Assembly (NCBI RefSeq): GCF_008369295.1
Contig: NZ_VOBG01000003.1
Coordinates: 310,001 to 374,000 of the forward strand
Source of the DNA: Pseudomonas sp. ANT_H4
GTDB taxonomy: Bacteria; Pseudomonadota; Gammaproteobacteria; Pseudomonadales; Pseudomonadaceae
Length of the DNA: 64,000 nt
Reading direction: 5' to 3'
In this document: positions 36,458-45,994 of the stretch, piece after piece
Position numbering within the stretch: position 1 is the stretch's first letter
How the letters are laid out: each line of letters opens with the position of its first letter
Translations under genes and position numbers: made by a program
Notes under the pieces: generated by a model
The model's database searches: none
The model's input: only the letters and a program-made list of their open reading frames with translations
What the model was told of the DNA's origin: nothing

Positions 36458-37801
36458 TTGAGTAGCCCCGTGAAGCCATTCCCACTGTCCAGCACCCTAC
36501 GCCCCTCGGCTTGTCCGGGGCTGCTGCGTATTGTCCAGGCACTGGATGGCGGGATCTGCCGGATCAAGTTGGCGGGCGGTACTATTCGCGCCGAACAGGC
36601 GGTGGCCGTGGCGGACGCGGCCCGGACCTATGCCGGTGGAGTGATCGAGGCAACCAACCGCGCCAACTTGCAGATTCGCGGGATCGGCGCCGAACACGAC
36701 GCGCTGATCGCCTGTCTGCTGGCCGCTGGCCTGGGACCGACCACCGCCGCCGGTGATGATGTGCGCAACGTGATGCTCAGCCCCAGCGCTGGCATCGACC
36801 GGGACATGCTGTTCGACACCCGGCCCTTGGCGGACCAGATACTTGCCACCCTGCAAACCCACCCGCGTTTGCATGAGTTGTCGGCCAAGTTCGCCGTGCA
36901 ACTGGACGGCGGCGAAGCGCTGGCAATGCTCGAACACCACCATGACCTGTGGTTGTCGGCCTGGAACGTTGACGGTCAGACGCTGCTGGCCTTCGGTCTG
37001 GCTGGTTGCCCTGGCCATGATGCGCCACTGGCCGCCGTACCGCTGGCCCAAGGGCATGCACTTGTGGTGGCGGTGTTGGAGCTGTTTCTCGACCTGGCCC
37101 GCCCCGAACAGATCCGCATGCGTCACCTGTTGGCCGAAACGCCTGTGGATAACTTCATGGGGCAACTGGCGACGCGTTTGAGTGTGCCTTTGCGGGCTGT
37201 CGACGGCTTTTCCCGCCGCCTCGGCCAGGCAGCGCTGCACGTGGGAACTTATCCACAGCGTCAAAAAAACCGGGTCCATGTCGTCGCTGTCGCACCTTTG
37301 GGGCGCCTGGATTCGAATATGCTCCAGGGCGCCGCGCAGTTGGCCGCTGCCTATGGCGATGGCAGCCTGCGTCTTACCCCGTGGCAAGGCGTGCTGCTGC
37401 CCAATTTGCGGGCACAAGATGCCGCTGTCGTCAGCGAGAGCCTGGCGCAACTGGGCTTCCTCTGTTCGGCAGACCTGGCCCTGGCGCGGATGATCGCCTG
37501 TACTGGCTCCAGCGGCTGTGGCAAAGGCCTGGCCGACACCAAGGCCGACGCCCTGTACCTGGCGACGCTGCTGCAAACCAGTGGTCACGTGCTGAATGTT
37601 CACTTGTCAGGCTGCCCACGCTCCTGCGCTGCTGCCCACACCGCGCCGGTCACGTTGCTGGCGGTAAGCCCCGGTCATTACGACCTCTATTTTCGCGAAG
37701 CAGGCCAGCCGGGTTTCGGCCGCCTGCACGCGCGCACTCTTTCTATTGAAGCGACGGGCGCCCTGCTGCGCGCCCGCCCACGGAGCAACACCGATGATTG
37801 A
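36458..37801 (+). CDS. cobG: Precorrin-3B synthase
   Basis: CobG is an oxygen-using monooxygenase of the sulfite/nitrite reductase family that makes precorrin-3B, a step of the aerobic cobalamin route. The 447-residue protein has two ferredoxin-like half-domains and the Fe-S/sirohaem-type cysteines in ACTGSSGCGKG and LSGCPRSCAAAH. No ATG lies near the beginning: the frame can start at a TTG (36458) or a GTG (36470), so the exact start is uncertain. Its end overlaps cobH by 8 bases. Confidence 0.92.
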   Translation: MSSPVKPFPLSSTLRPSACPGLLRIVQALDGGICRIKLAGGTIRAEQAVAVADAARTYAGGVIEATNRANLQIRGIGAEHDALIACLLAAGLGPTTAAGDDVRNVMLSPSAGIDRDMLFDTRPLADQILATLQTHPRLHELSAKFAVQLDGGEALAMLEHHHDLWLSAWNVDGQTLLAFGLAGCPGHDAPLAAVPLAQGHALVVAVLELFLDLARPEQIRMRHLLAETPVDNFMGQLATRLSVPLRAVDGFSRRLGQAALHVGTYPQRQKNRVHVVAVAPLGRLDSNMLQGAAQLAAAYGDGSLRLTPWQGVLLPNLRAQDAAVVSESLAQLGFLCSADLALARMIACTGSSGCGKGLADTKADALYLATLLQTSGHVLNVHLSGCPRSCAAAHTAPVTLLAVSPGHYDLYFREAGQPGFGRLHARTLSIEATGALLRARPRSNTDD

Positions 37802-38420
37802 TTACATCCGCGACGGTCAGGAGATCTATCGCAACTCCTTTGCGATCATTCGCGCAGAGGCCAAGTTGGATCGCATCCCGGCCGACCTGGAAAAACTGGC
37901 CGTGCGGGTGATTCATGCCTGCGGCATGGTCGAGGCCATCGACGGTTTGCAGTTCTCTGAAGGTGCCGGCAAGGCTGGCCGCGAAGCCCTGGCCGCGGGT
38001 GCGCCGATCTTGTGTGATGCGCGGATGGTGTCCGAAGGCGTGACCCGTACCCGCCTGCCGGCCAACAATCAGGTGATCTGCACCCTGCGCGATGACAGCG
38101 TAGCGGCCCTGGCGCAGGAACTGGGCAACACCCGCTCCGCCGCCGCCCTTGAACTGTGGCGCCCGCATCTGGAAGGCAGCGTGGTGGTGATTGGCAATGC
38201 GCCCACCGCCTTGTTCTACCTGCTGGAAATGCTCGACGCGGGTGCGCCAAAGCCTGCGCTGATCCTCGGTTTTCCGGTGGGATTTGTCGGCGCCGCTGAG
38301 TCCAAGGCCATGCTTGCCGCTGACAGTCGTGGCGTGCCGTTTGTGATCATGCAAGGCCGTCTGGGCGGCAGCGCCATGGCGGCTGCTGCCGTCAACGCCC
38401 TGGCCACGGAGATCGAATAA
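37794..38420 (+). CDS. cobH: Precorrin-8X methylmutase
   Basis: CobH moves the C11 methyl to C12 to give hydrogenobyrinic acid. The 208-residue protein from the ATG at 37794 ([16 protein letters not shown]) has the catalytic histidine H41 in [10 protein letters not shown] and the segments [18 protein letters not shown] and [13 protein letters not shown]. It overlaps cobG by 8 bases and cobI by 1 base, so cobG-H-I-J are strongly coupled. Confidence 0.96.
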   Translation: MIDYIRDGQEIYRNSFAIIRAEAKLDRIPADLEKLAVRVIHACGMVEAIDGLQFSEGAGKAGREALAAGAPILCDARMVSEGVTRTRLPANNQVICTLRDDSVAALAQELGNTRSAAALELWRPHLEGSVVVIGNAPTALFYLLEMLDAGAPKPALILGFPVGFVGAAESKAMLAADSRGVPFVIMQGRLGGSAMAAAAVNALATEIE

Positions 38421-39151
38421 TGCAGGCACGCGGACGTTTGATTGGCCTGGGCGTTGGCCCCGGTGATCCGGAACTAATTACCCTCAAGGCCCTGCGCCTG
38501 TTGCGCGAATCGCCGGTGGTGGCGTACTTCGTCGCCAAGGGCAAGAAGGGCAACGCCTTCGGCATTATCGAAGAGCATCTGGTAGCTGAGCAGACCCTGA
38601 TGCCGCTGGTTTATCCCGTGACCACCGAAGCCTTGCCTGCACCGTTGTCCTATGAGCAAGTGATCAGTGACTTCTATGACGACGCCAGCGTTAAGGTAGC
38701 CGCGCACCTGGATGCGGGGCGCGACGTGGCAGTGATCTGTGAAGGCGACCCGTTCTTCTACGGCTCCTACATGTATTTGCACGACCGCCTTGCCGAGCGC
38801 TACGACGCCCAGGTCGTCCCGGGCGTGTGCTCGATGCTCGGTGGTGCGTCGGTGCTCAGCGCGCCGCTGGTGTATCGCAATCAGAGCCTCTCAGTGCTCT
38901 CTGGCGTGTTGCCCCATGACGAACTCAAGCGTCGCCTGGCGGATGCCGATGCGGCGGTGATCATGAAGCTGGGGCGCAACTTCACCAAGGTGCGTCAGGT
39001 GCTGGAAGAGTTGGGTCTGGCCGGGCGGGCGCTGTATGTCGAGCGTGCGACCATGGCCAACCAGAAAATCGTCGCCCTGGATCAGGTCGAACCGATGTCT
39101 TCGCCGTACTTCTCGTTGATCATCGTTCCCGGTGAAAGGTGGCAAGGCTGA
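38420..39151 (+). CDS. cobI: Precorrin-2 C20-methyltransferase
   Basis: This SAM-dependent tetrapyrrole methylase of 243 residues has the N-terminal motif [20 protein letters not shown] and the active-site segment [18 protein letters not shown], which distinguishes CobI/CbiL. It overlaps cobH and cobJ by one base each (TAATG, TGATG). Confidence 0.96.
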   Translation: MQARGRLIGLGVGPGDPELITLKALRLLRESPVVAYFVAKGKKGNAFGIIEEHLVAEQTLMPLVYPVTTEALPAPLSYEQVISDFYDDASVKVAAHLDAGRDVAVICEGDPFFYGSYMYLHDRLAERYDAQVVPGVCSMLGGASVLSAPLVYRNQSLSVLSGVLPHDELKRRLADADAAVIMKLGRNFTKVRQVLEELGLAGRALYVERATMANQKIVALDQVEPMSSPYFSLIIVPGERWQG

Positions 39152-40797
39152 TGACTCGTCCCGCGCCCGCGATTGTCATTCTGGGCAATGGCAGCCTCGC
39201 CACTGCTCGTAACATTCAGAAGTTGTACCCTGACGCGTTGATCCACGGCCTGGCCGAGCGGGTTGATGGCGCCGACCGGTTGTACAGCGAATTCGGCGCT
39301 ACGCTGCGCCAGCTCTACCAGCAGGGCACGCCCATTATCGCCCTGTGCGCCGCTGGGATTGTCATCCGCACCCTGGCGCCGTTGCTGCTGGAAAAAGGCG
39401 AGGAACCGGCGGTGCTGGCCGTGGCCGAGGATGGCAGCGCCGTCGTGCCGCTGCTCGGCGGCCTGGGCGGGGTGAATGGGCTGGCGCGGGAAATCGCTGC
39501 GGCATTGGGGGTTGCCGCTGCGATCACCACCAGTGGTGAACTGCGTTTTGGTACGTGCCTGCTCAATCCGCCCAGCGGCTATCAGCTCGCTGATCTCGAA
39601 TTGGGCAAGCGTTTTGTCTCTGACCTACTGGCCGGTGAAAGCGTACGCATCGAAGGCGTGGCGCCCTGGCTGGACCAGGCTAACCTGGTGCAGGATCAGC
39701 AGGCGCACCTGGCGATTCATGTGGGCAGTGCCGAGCGCGCGCCTGCGGCCAATGAGCTGCTGATCTATCCGAAGAGTGTGTGGGTAACGTGCCGTCCGGG
39801 AACGGGGTTGGCTTCGCGTATTCGTGTTGCCTTGCAAGAGGCCAGGATTGCCGTGCAGTCCCTGGCGTGCCTGCTGGCCAGTGACAGCGACATGGCCAAT
39901 CCCGAACTGCATGAAGCGGCGATGGAACTTGCCGTGCCACTGCGCTTCGCCGACGTGGTGACGAATGCCGACATCGTCATCACGGTGGCCGACGAACCTT
40001 TGGACCTGTCGCTCATCGGCCGTCCCCGTGGCCGCTTGGCTGTGATCGGCCTGGGCCCCGGCGCTGCCGAGCTGATGGTGCCAGCGGTCAAGGCCGAGCT
40101 GGCCCGCTGCACCGATGTGCTGGGCTACGAAACCTACGTGCGCATGGCCGGGCCGTTTCGGGCCGACCAGATCCAGCACTGCACCGACAACCGTGAAGAA
40201 ATGCAGCGCGCGCGCCATGCCTTTGAACTGGCGGCCCAGGGGCGTTCGGTGGTGGTGGTGTCGTCCGGCGACCCCGGCGTGTTCGCCATGGCCGCTGCGG
40301 TGCTGGAAGCCTTGCACGAATCCAGCGACCCGGCATGGCAGCGTGTCGACCTGGAGATCCTGCCGGGCGTTTCGGCCTCGCTGGCCACGGCCGCTCAGGC
40401 GGGTGCGCCGCTGGGGCATGACTTCTGCGTGATGTCGCTGTCGGACAATCTCAAGCCTTGGTCGATCATCGAGAAACGCCTGGACCTAGCAGCCCAGGCC
40501 GACCTGGCCCTGGCGTTCTACAACCCGATCTCCCGTGCCCGGCCTTGGCAGTTGGGCCGCGCCCTGGAGATCGTCGCGCAGCATCGTATGGCCGAGACGC
40601 CTGTGGTGTTGGGCCGCGACATTGGTCGTCCGGGCCAGACCCTGCGCACCACCACCCTTGGGCAACTGACGCCGGACCAGGTGGACATGCGCACCATGGT
40701 GCTGATTGGCTCGTCCACTACATGCACGTTCCCACGGGCGGGTGGCGGCGAATGGGTGTACACGCCGCGCTGGTATGGCGAAAAACCGCTCTCCTGA
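39151..40797 (+). CDS. cobJ: CbiG-CobJ fusion: precorrin-3B C17-methyltransferase with cobalamin biosynthesis domain
   Basis: This 548-residue protein begins at the ATG at 39151, which overlaps the cobI stop. Residues about 1-280 match CbiG (ILGNGSLATARNIQK, AAGIVIRTLAPLL, LGGLGGVNGLAREIAA), the enzyme that opens the lactone in the anaerobic route. Residues about 290-548 are CobJ (LAVIGLGPGAAELMVPAVKA, VVVVSSGDPGVFAMAAAVLE), which methylates C17 and contracts the ring. This fusion is normal in Pseudomonas. The CbiG part is odd in an otherwise aerobic pathway with CobG. Confidence 0.94.
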   Translation: MTRPAPAIVILGNGSLATARNIQKLYPDALIHGLAERVDGADRLYSEFGATLRQLYQQGTPIIALCAAGIVIRTLAPLLLEKGEEPAVLAVAEDGSAVVPLLGGLGGVNGLAREIAAALGVAAAITTSGELRFGTCLLNPPSGYQLADLELGKRFVSDLLAGESVRIEGVAPWLDQANLVQDQQAHLAIHVGSAERAPAANELLIYPKSVWVTCRPGTGLASRIRVALQEARIAVQSLACLLASDSDMANPELHEAAMELAVPLRFADVVTNADIVITVADEPLDLSLIGRPRGRLAVIGLGPGAAELMVPAVKAELARCTDVLGYETYVRMAGPFRADQIQHCTDNREEMQRARHAFELAAQGRSVVVVSSGDPGVFAMAAAVLEALHESSDPAWQRVDLEILPGVSASLATAAQAGAPLGHDFCVMSLSDNLKPWSIIEKRLDLAAQADLALAFYNPISRARPWQLGRALEIVAQHRMAETPVVLGRDIGRPGQTLRTTTLGQLTPDQVDMRTMVLIGSSTTCTFPRAGGGEWVYTPRWYGEKPLS

Positions 40798-40802
40798 AAC
40801 AA

Positions 40803-40827
40803 CAGCGGCCCCGCAATGGGGCCGCTG
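40803..40827. terminator. Terminator hairpin after cobJ
   Basis: CAGCGGCCCC and GGGGCCGCTG form a 10-bp GC-rich stem with a 5-base loop, 6 bases after the cobJ stop. The plus strand has no clear T-run; the minus strand side is TGTTGTTT. It lies in the convergent gap with marC. Confidence 0.6.
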
Positions 40828-40945
40828 AAGTGACGGAAAAACAAGTGTCCGACGAAAGCCGATTCTGCTTTCAACGTGGTTATAACGACTGCTTGTCGAG
40901 GACATTTCTCTTCTTGTTGAAGAGAAGGTCGGTACCGTTATTAGT

Positions 40946-41542
40946 CTAGGGCACCAGATAACCGCGCACGCCGGTAAAGATGATCTGCGCCGCCAGCGCG
41001 CATACAAATAAACCCATCAGCCGGCTGACAATCTGCAAGCCCTGATCGCCGAGGATACTTTCGATACGGTTGGACAGGTAAAGCACCACGCCCACAGTGA
41101 GGCTGGCCAGGGCAATGCTGAGGATGGCGGTGATCTTGTCATCCCAATGGGGTTGGCTGACACCCATCACCAGCAACGCACCGATAGTGCCGGGGCCGAC
41201 CGTCAGCGGGATGGTCAGCGGGACGATGGTCACGTCCTGCTGCACGTTGTCGGTCTGCACTGCTGATTTACCCTGGGCCATACCCAGGGCCGAGATGAAC
41301 AGCACGCTGCCGGCGCCGATACGAAAGGCATCCACGGTGATGCCGAACACGCTGAAAATCACCCGCCCGAACAGATAGAGCAGGACACTCGACACCAGGG
41401 TCGCCAGTCCCACCTTCCAGGCCAGGCGCCGGCGCTCCTTGCTGGAGTAACCACGGGTCAGGCTGATAAAGCAGGACAGTACGAAGAAGGGGCTGTACAG
41501 CACCAGCATCTTCAAATAAACACTGAACAACACGTGGAGCAT
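40946..41542 (-). CDS. MarC family membrane protein (UPF0056)
   Basis: This 198-residue inner-membrane protein has six membrane segments. It carries the family motifs FVLSCFISLTRGYSSKERRRLAWK near the N-terminus and TVGPGTIGALLVMG in the middle. MarC/YhgN proteins were once thought to act in antibiotic resistance but have no established function. It appears to stand alone, with the REP at 41602 downstream of its promoter side. Confidence 0.88.
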   Translation of the reverse strand: MLHVLFSVYLKMLVLYSPFFVLSCFISLTRGYSSKERRRLAWKVGLATLVSSVLLYLFGRVIFSVFGITVDAFRIGAGSVLFISALGMAQGKSAVQTDNVQQDVTIVPLTIPLTVGPGTIGALLVMGVSQPHWDDKITAILSIALASLTVGVVLYLSNRIESILGDQGLQIVSRLMGLFVCALAAQIIFTGVRGYLVP

Positions 41543-41601
41543 GGTGGGAGCTCACAACGAAGGGGGCGAGCGTGAGTTTACCCGCGATGAAGGCTGCTTG
41601 T

Positions 41602-41636
41602 CCTGTGGCGATCCGACAAGCCCGCTCGCCACAAAA
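41602..41636. repeat. Single REP-like palindrome
   Basis: CCTGTGGCGATCCGACAAGC and GCTTGTCGGATC-type pairing with CCCGCTCGCCACAAA gives an imperfect REP between marC and retS; outer arms TGTGGCGA and CTCGCCACA are intact. Confidence 0.6.
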
Positions 41637-41659
41637 ACAAACTCGCCAGGCCAATGGCC

Positions 41660-44437
41660 TCAGGACGTAGGGACGTGCTCAGGCCGTTGTGCGCGCCGCG
41701 CCACCCAGTACTCCACCAGCTCGCGCAGTTGCGACAGCTCCACCGGCTTGGCCATGTGCCCGTCCATCCCGGCCTGGCGTGCACGCTCTTTATGTTCCGA
41801 AAGAATGTGCGCCGTAAGCGCCACCACCGGCGTGCGGATGCGCTGGTTGCTGACTTCCCAAACCCGCAATTGCTGGGTGGCGGAGAAGCCGTCGAGGATC
41901 GGCATCTCACAGTCCATCAGCACTAGGTCGTAACGCTGGGCCTTCATCGCTTGCAACGCTTCTTCGCCGTTGCTGGCCGTGTCCGGCTGCAGGTTGAGCT
42001 TGCCGAGCATGCCGCGAATCACCTTGGTGGAGATGCTGTTGTCTTCGGCCACCAGGATGCGGAAGTCGCTGGGCACCGTCACCGCTGTCGGTGCGCTCGG
42101 GGCCGCCTGGCGCGGTTGGGTGATGCCTTTGCTGCGCTGGGTCAGTTCGTCGGCCAGGGTGGTCTTGAGGGTATAGCCGGCCACCGGCTTGGCCAGGATG
42201 CGTTTGATCCCGCAGTTGCGCGCGATGATCTTGCTCGGCGCATTGCTGATGCCGGTGAGCATGATCAGCAGGATGTCGTGGTTCAGGCTTGGGTCTTCCT
42301 TGATCTTCGCCGCCAACTGCATGCCGGTCATGCCGGGCATGTTCTGGTCCAGCAGGACCACGTCGAAGTAGTCTCGCAGGTGCGCCTTGGTGCGCAGCAG
42401 GGCCAGGGCTTCCTTACCCGACGGTACGGCGCTGACATTCAGGCCCCAGGCCGTGCATTGCTGCACCAGCACCTTGCGGCAGGTGTCGTTGTCGTCTACC
42501 ACCAGTACCCGTGCGCCCTGGAGCGGGCCGTCGAGGTCCGAGGTCGGGTGTTCCAGGCGTTCCGGATCCAGCGGCAAGGTCAGCCACAAGGTGCTGCCCT
42601 GTTGGCTGCCACTCTTGATACCGAACTCGCCGTGCATCAACAGGATCAACTGACGGGCGATAACCAGGCCCAGGTGGCCGCTCAAGCGTGTGGCAGAGAG
42701 GAAATTCTTGCTGTGCAGTTCGCTGTGCAGCAGGGCGTCGCGCTCGGCGGGCTCCATCGGCAGGCCGCTGTCCTGTACGGCAATGCGCAGGCGCGGTTTG
42801 CTGCTGCGTTCATCCAGGGCGACAACGATCAGCACTTCACCTTCATCGGTCTTGTGCAGGGCGTTTTCCAGCAGGCTCAACAACGCCTGGCGCAGGCGCG
42901 TCGGATCGCCGCTGACGACCCGAGGTACCTGAGGCTGGATAAAGCTGATCAGCTCGACGTTCTGCTGTTCGGCCTTGGCACGGAAGATACTCAGGCAATC
43001 TTCGATCAACGCGTTGAGGTCGAACTGCACGTCATCCAGTTCGATTTGCCCGGATTCGAGCTTGGATATGTCGAGAATCTCGTTGATCAGGGTCAGCAGC
43101 TCGTTGCCGGCGGTGTGGATGGTCTGCACATAGTCGCGCTGCTTGACCGACAAGGGGGTGCCCAGCAGCAGCTCGGTCATGCCCAGCACGCCGTTCATGG
43201 GGGTGCGGATTTCGTGGCTGATTTTCGCCAGGAACTCGGCCTTGGCGGCGATTTCCGCGTTGCTGGCGGCCAGGTCGCGACTGAGGCTGAAGCGGTCTTC
43301 GACGATGCTGCGTTGGCGTTCGCCCAGGGCCAGGCTCATCAATAGGCCGCTGATACAGATAAAACCGAGCAGGGTGACGATCAACCCTTGCGGTGCCACC
43401 AGTGTCAGGCCCAGCAATGCTGGCAGGATAATCAGCGTGCCTATATTGAAAATCACCATGGCAAGCATGAACAGCCGCGCCGGCCGGTAGCCTTTCTGCC
43501 AGTGATACGCCGAGACGAACAACATGCTCAGGCCGGCCAGCGCCACCAGCGCGTAGGTAATGATGTTCAGCGGCAGGGTGTTGACGAACAGCAGCAACAA
43601 CCCGCAGAGGATGATCAGCAGGATATCCCCCATCAGCAGCTTGTTCAGCGGATGGGGCCCCAGCGGCGAGAAGAAGCGATAGGCGAACATCAGCCCGCAC
43701 GGTGCGGTCAGCAGCAAGGCCAGGTAGGCGCTGGGGGTTTGAATCGCGTGCCAGTTCGGCAGCCACGGGCCGAGCAGGTTGAGCAACAGCATCAGGCTGA
43801 GCAACAACAACCCTTCGCACGCCGCCAGCCACAGACTGCTACGTGAGCGATGGTAGGCGTAGCGGGTTAGGTTGTGCAGGATCAGCATCACCAGGCAGCC
43901 GAAGAGCAGTCCATACGCCAGCGCCTGATTCTGGTTGGCGGCAGCAATGACCGCCGGTTCCAGGGTGATGTAAGGGCGCAGTTCATGTTCCGAGACCAGG
44001 CGCACGTAGACGTCCAGAGGCTTCTGGATTTGCGGCAGGGGCAGCATGAAGTCGCTGCTGGGCAGCGGGCGTTCGGCCTGGGGTTGGCGGGTGCCGGAGT
44101 TCAGTTGCTCCACCAGCGTGTCGCCGTCCAGCACGTACAGGTTCAGGTGCGCCAGGTCTGGCGCGAAGACCCGCAGCACTTGCTCGTGCTTGCCGGGTTG
44201 CAGCTTGAAACGTATCCACAACGCACTGTTGGGCTCGGCTGCGGTGATCCGGTCCAGTTCGATGGGGCTGAATTGATTGGTGTAGCGGGGGGAGCGAATG
44301 TCGCTCAGTTGCAGATCGGCCTGTTCATCAAGCAATACGGCCCAGCCACTGCCTTGCGTGGCGGCCTGGGCCGAGAGCATGCAGAGCAGGGTCAGCAGGC
44401 TGACAGTGAAACCTATGGCGATCCTGAGCCAGCGCAC
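41660..44437 (-). CDS. retS: Hybrid sensor kinase RetS (regulator of GacS)
   Basis: RetS controls the switch between motile/acute and biofilm/chronic behaviour by binding GacS and blocking it. The 925-residue protein has a signal peptide, a periplasmic 7TMR-DISMED2 domain (to ~160), seven membrane helices (about 170-370), HisKA with H408 in [10 protein letters not shown], an HATPase region, and two receiver domains (D697, D842). The ATP lid is degenerate: the G1 box reads DSGLP (P560 where Gly is expected) and the G2 box SGHLGL. It starts with GTG at 44437, AAGGG 8 bases upstream. It lies next to purD as in PAO1. Confidence 0.93.
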   Translation of the reverse strand: MRWLRIAIGFTVSLLTLLCMLSAQAATQGSGWAVLLDEQADLQLSDIRSPRYTNQFSPIELDRITAAEPNSALWIRFKLQPGKHEQVLRVFAPDLAHLNLYVLDGDTLVEQLNSGTRQPQAERPLPSSDFMLPLPQIQKPLDVYVRLVSEHELRPYITLEPAVIAAANQNQALAYGLLFGCLVMLILHNLTRYAYHRSRSSLWLAACEGLLLLSLMLLLNLLGPWLPNWHAIQTPSAYLALLLTAPCGLMFAYRFFSPLGPHPLNKLLMGDILLIILCGLLLLFVNTLPLNIITYALVALAGLSMLFVSAYHWQKGYRPARLFMLAMVIFNIGTLIILPALLGLTLVAPQGLIVTLLGFICISGLLMSLALGERQRSIVEDRFSLSRDLAASNAEIAAKAEFLAKISHEIRTPMNGVLGMTELLLGTPLSVKQRDYVQTIHTAGNELLTLINEILDISKLESGQIELDDVQFDLNALIEDCLSIFRAKAEQQNVELISFIQPQVPRVVSGDPTRLRQALLSLLENALHKTDEGEVLIVVALDERSSKPRLRIAVQDSGLPMEPAERDALLHSELHSKNFLSATRLSGHLGLVIARQLILLMHGEFGIKSGSQQGSTLWLTLPLDPERLEHPTSDLDGPLQGARVLVVDDNDTCRKVLVQQCTAWGLNVSAVPSGKEALALLRTKAHLRDYFDVVLLDQNMPGMTGMQLAAKIKEDPSLNHDILLIMLTGISNAPSKIIARNCGIKRILAKPVAGYTLKTTLADELTQRSKGITQPRQAAPSAPTAVTVPSDFRILVAEDNSISTKVIRGMLGKLNLQPDTASNGEEALQAMKAQRYDLVLMDCEMPILDGFSATQQLRVWEVSNQRIRTPVVALTAHILSEHKERARQAGMDGHMAKPVELSQLRELVEYWVARRAQRPEHVPTS

Positions 44438-44497
44438 GGCGAAATCCCTTCGTAGGTTGATACACGGGTTTAACTATGCGCGGGGCCGCAATAGTAC

Positions 44498-44520
44498 GGC
44501 AAGGGCCAAGGGCCCTTGCC
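44498..44520. terminator. Hairpin downstream of purD
   Basis: GGCAAGGGCC (44498-44507) and GGCCCTTGCC (44511-44520) form a perfect 10-bp stem with a 3-base loop, 20 bases after the purD stop. No long T-run follows, so it may be a terminator or an mRNA-stabilising hairpin. Confidence 0.5.
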
Positions 44521-44539
44521 TAACCGAACGGCTAGCTGG

Positions 44540-45832
44540 TTATTGATCTTCGCCACGCTCACGGGCAATGGCGCGATAGCCAATGTCCTTGCGGTAGAAG
44601 CAGCCCTGCCAGTTGATTTTAGCTGCCAATTTGTAAGCCTGCTGCTGGGCAGCATCGACACTGGCGCCCATTGCGGTGGCGCACAATACGCGTCCGCCTG
44701 CGGTCACCACGTTGCCATCCTTGAGCGCGGTGCCGGCGTGGAACACTTTACCTTCCAGAGAAGCCGCTGCGTCCAGGCCTTGAATCACATCGCCCTTGGC
44801 GTAATCGGCAGGATAACCGCCGGCCGCCAGCACAATGCCAACGCTGGGGCGCGGGTCCCACTGGGCTTCAACCTTGTCCAGGGCTTGGGCGAGGGCAGCC
44901 TCCACCAGCAGCACCAGGCTCGATTGCAGGCGCAGCATCACCGGTTGGGTTTCCGGATCACCGAAGCGGCAGTTGAACTCGATAACCTTCGGGTTGCCGG
45001 CCTTGTCGATCATCAAGCCGGCGTACAGGAAGCCGGTGTAGACGTTGCCTTCGTCGGCCATGCCGCGCACGGTCGGCCAGATCACCAGGTCCATCACACG
45101 CTTGTGAACCTCGGCGGTGACCACCGGGGCAGGGGAGTAGGCACCCATGCCGCCCGTGTTCGGGCCAGTGTCACCGTCGCCGACGCGTTTGTGGTCTTGG
45201 CTGGTGGCCATCGGCAGGACGTTCTTGCCGTCGACCATGACGATAAAGCTGGCTTCTTCGCCGTCGAGGAATTCTTCGATCACCACGCGCGAACCGGCCT
45301 CACCAAAGGCGTTGCCGGCGAGCATGTCGCGCACAGCGTCTTCGGCTTCGGTCAGGGTCATGGCGACGATCACGCCTTTACCGGCGGCCAGGCCGTCGGC
45401 CTTGATCACGATTGGCGCGCCTTTTTCACGCAGATAAGCCAGGGCTGGCTCGATCTCGGTGAAGTTCTGGTAGTCGGCGGTCGGGATCTTGTGGCGAGCC
45501 AGGAAGTCCTTGGCGAAGGCTTTCGAACCTTCCAGCTGGGCGGCGCCGGCGGTAGGGCCGAAGCAATCCAGGCCACGGGCGCGGAACAGGTCCACGACGC
45601 CGGCTACCAATGGGACTTCCGGACCGACGATGGTCAGGGAGACGTTTTTCTCGGCGAAATCGGCCAACTGCTCAAGGGCCAATACGTCGATGGCGACGTT
45701 TTCGCACTTGGCTTCAATGGCGGTACCGGCGTTGCCGGGTGCGACGAAAACTTTCTGGATGCGCGGGTCCTGGGCAACTTTCCAGGCCAGAGCGTGTTCA
45801 CGGCCACCGCTGCCAATGATCAAAACATTCAT
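44540..45832 (-). CDS. purD: Phosphoribosylamine-glycine ligase (GAR synthetase)
   Basis: PurD joins glycine to phosphoribosylamine using ATP, the second step of purine synthesis. The 430-residue protein begins MNVLIIGSGGREHALAW and has the ATP-grasp core (IVIKADGLAAGKGVIVAMT) and the segment EFNCRFGDPETQP. The ATG at 45832 with GAGG upstream is chosen; the frame is open 12 codons further. It follows purH, with a REPIN in the gap. Confidence 0.97.
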   Translation of the reverse strand: MNVLIIGSGGREHALAWKVAQDPRIQKVFVAPGNAGTAIEAKCENVAIDVLALEQLADFAEKNVSLTIVGPEVPLVAGVVDLFRARGLDCFGPTAGAAQLEGSKAFAKDFLARHKIPTADYQNFTEIEPALAYLREKGAPIVIKADGLAAGKGVIVAMTLTEAEDAVRDMLAGNAFGEAGSRVVIEEFLDGEEASFIVMVDGKNVLPMATSQDHKRVGDGDTGPNTGGMGAYSPAPVVTAEVHKRVMDLVIWPTVRGMADEGNVYTGFLYAGLMIDKAGNPKVIEFNCRFGDPETQPVMLRLQSSLVLLVEAALAQALDKVEAQWDPRPSVGIVLAAGGYPADYAKGDVIQGLDAAASLEGKVFHAGTALKDGNVVTAGGRVLCATAMGASVDAAQQQAYKLAAKINWQGCFYRKDIGYRAIARERGEDQ

Positions 45833-45878
45833 TTCAAAAACCTCGGATGACGCAAATCTGGGAAACACAGTGATTTTC

Positions 45879-45979
45879 TGTAGGAGCGAGCTTGCTCGCG
45901 ATGGTGGCTAACGATAGCGCGGGGTCTCTGAAACAGCGCGGCGCGTTATCGTTCTTCGCGAGCAAGCTCGCTCCTACAG
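45879..45979. repeat. REPIN between purH and purD
   Basis: Inverted REP pair of the TGTAGGAGCGAGCTTGCTCG type with a ~55-base spacer that itself contains the partly paired segments AACGATAGCGC and GCGCGTTATCGTT. It lies inside the purH-purD transcript. Confidence 0.9.
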
Positions 45980-45994
45980 GTGAAAGCAGTGCTG

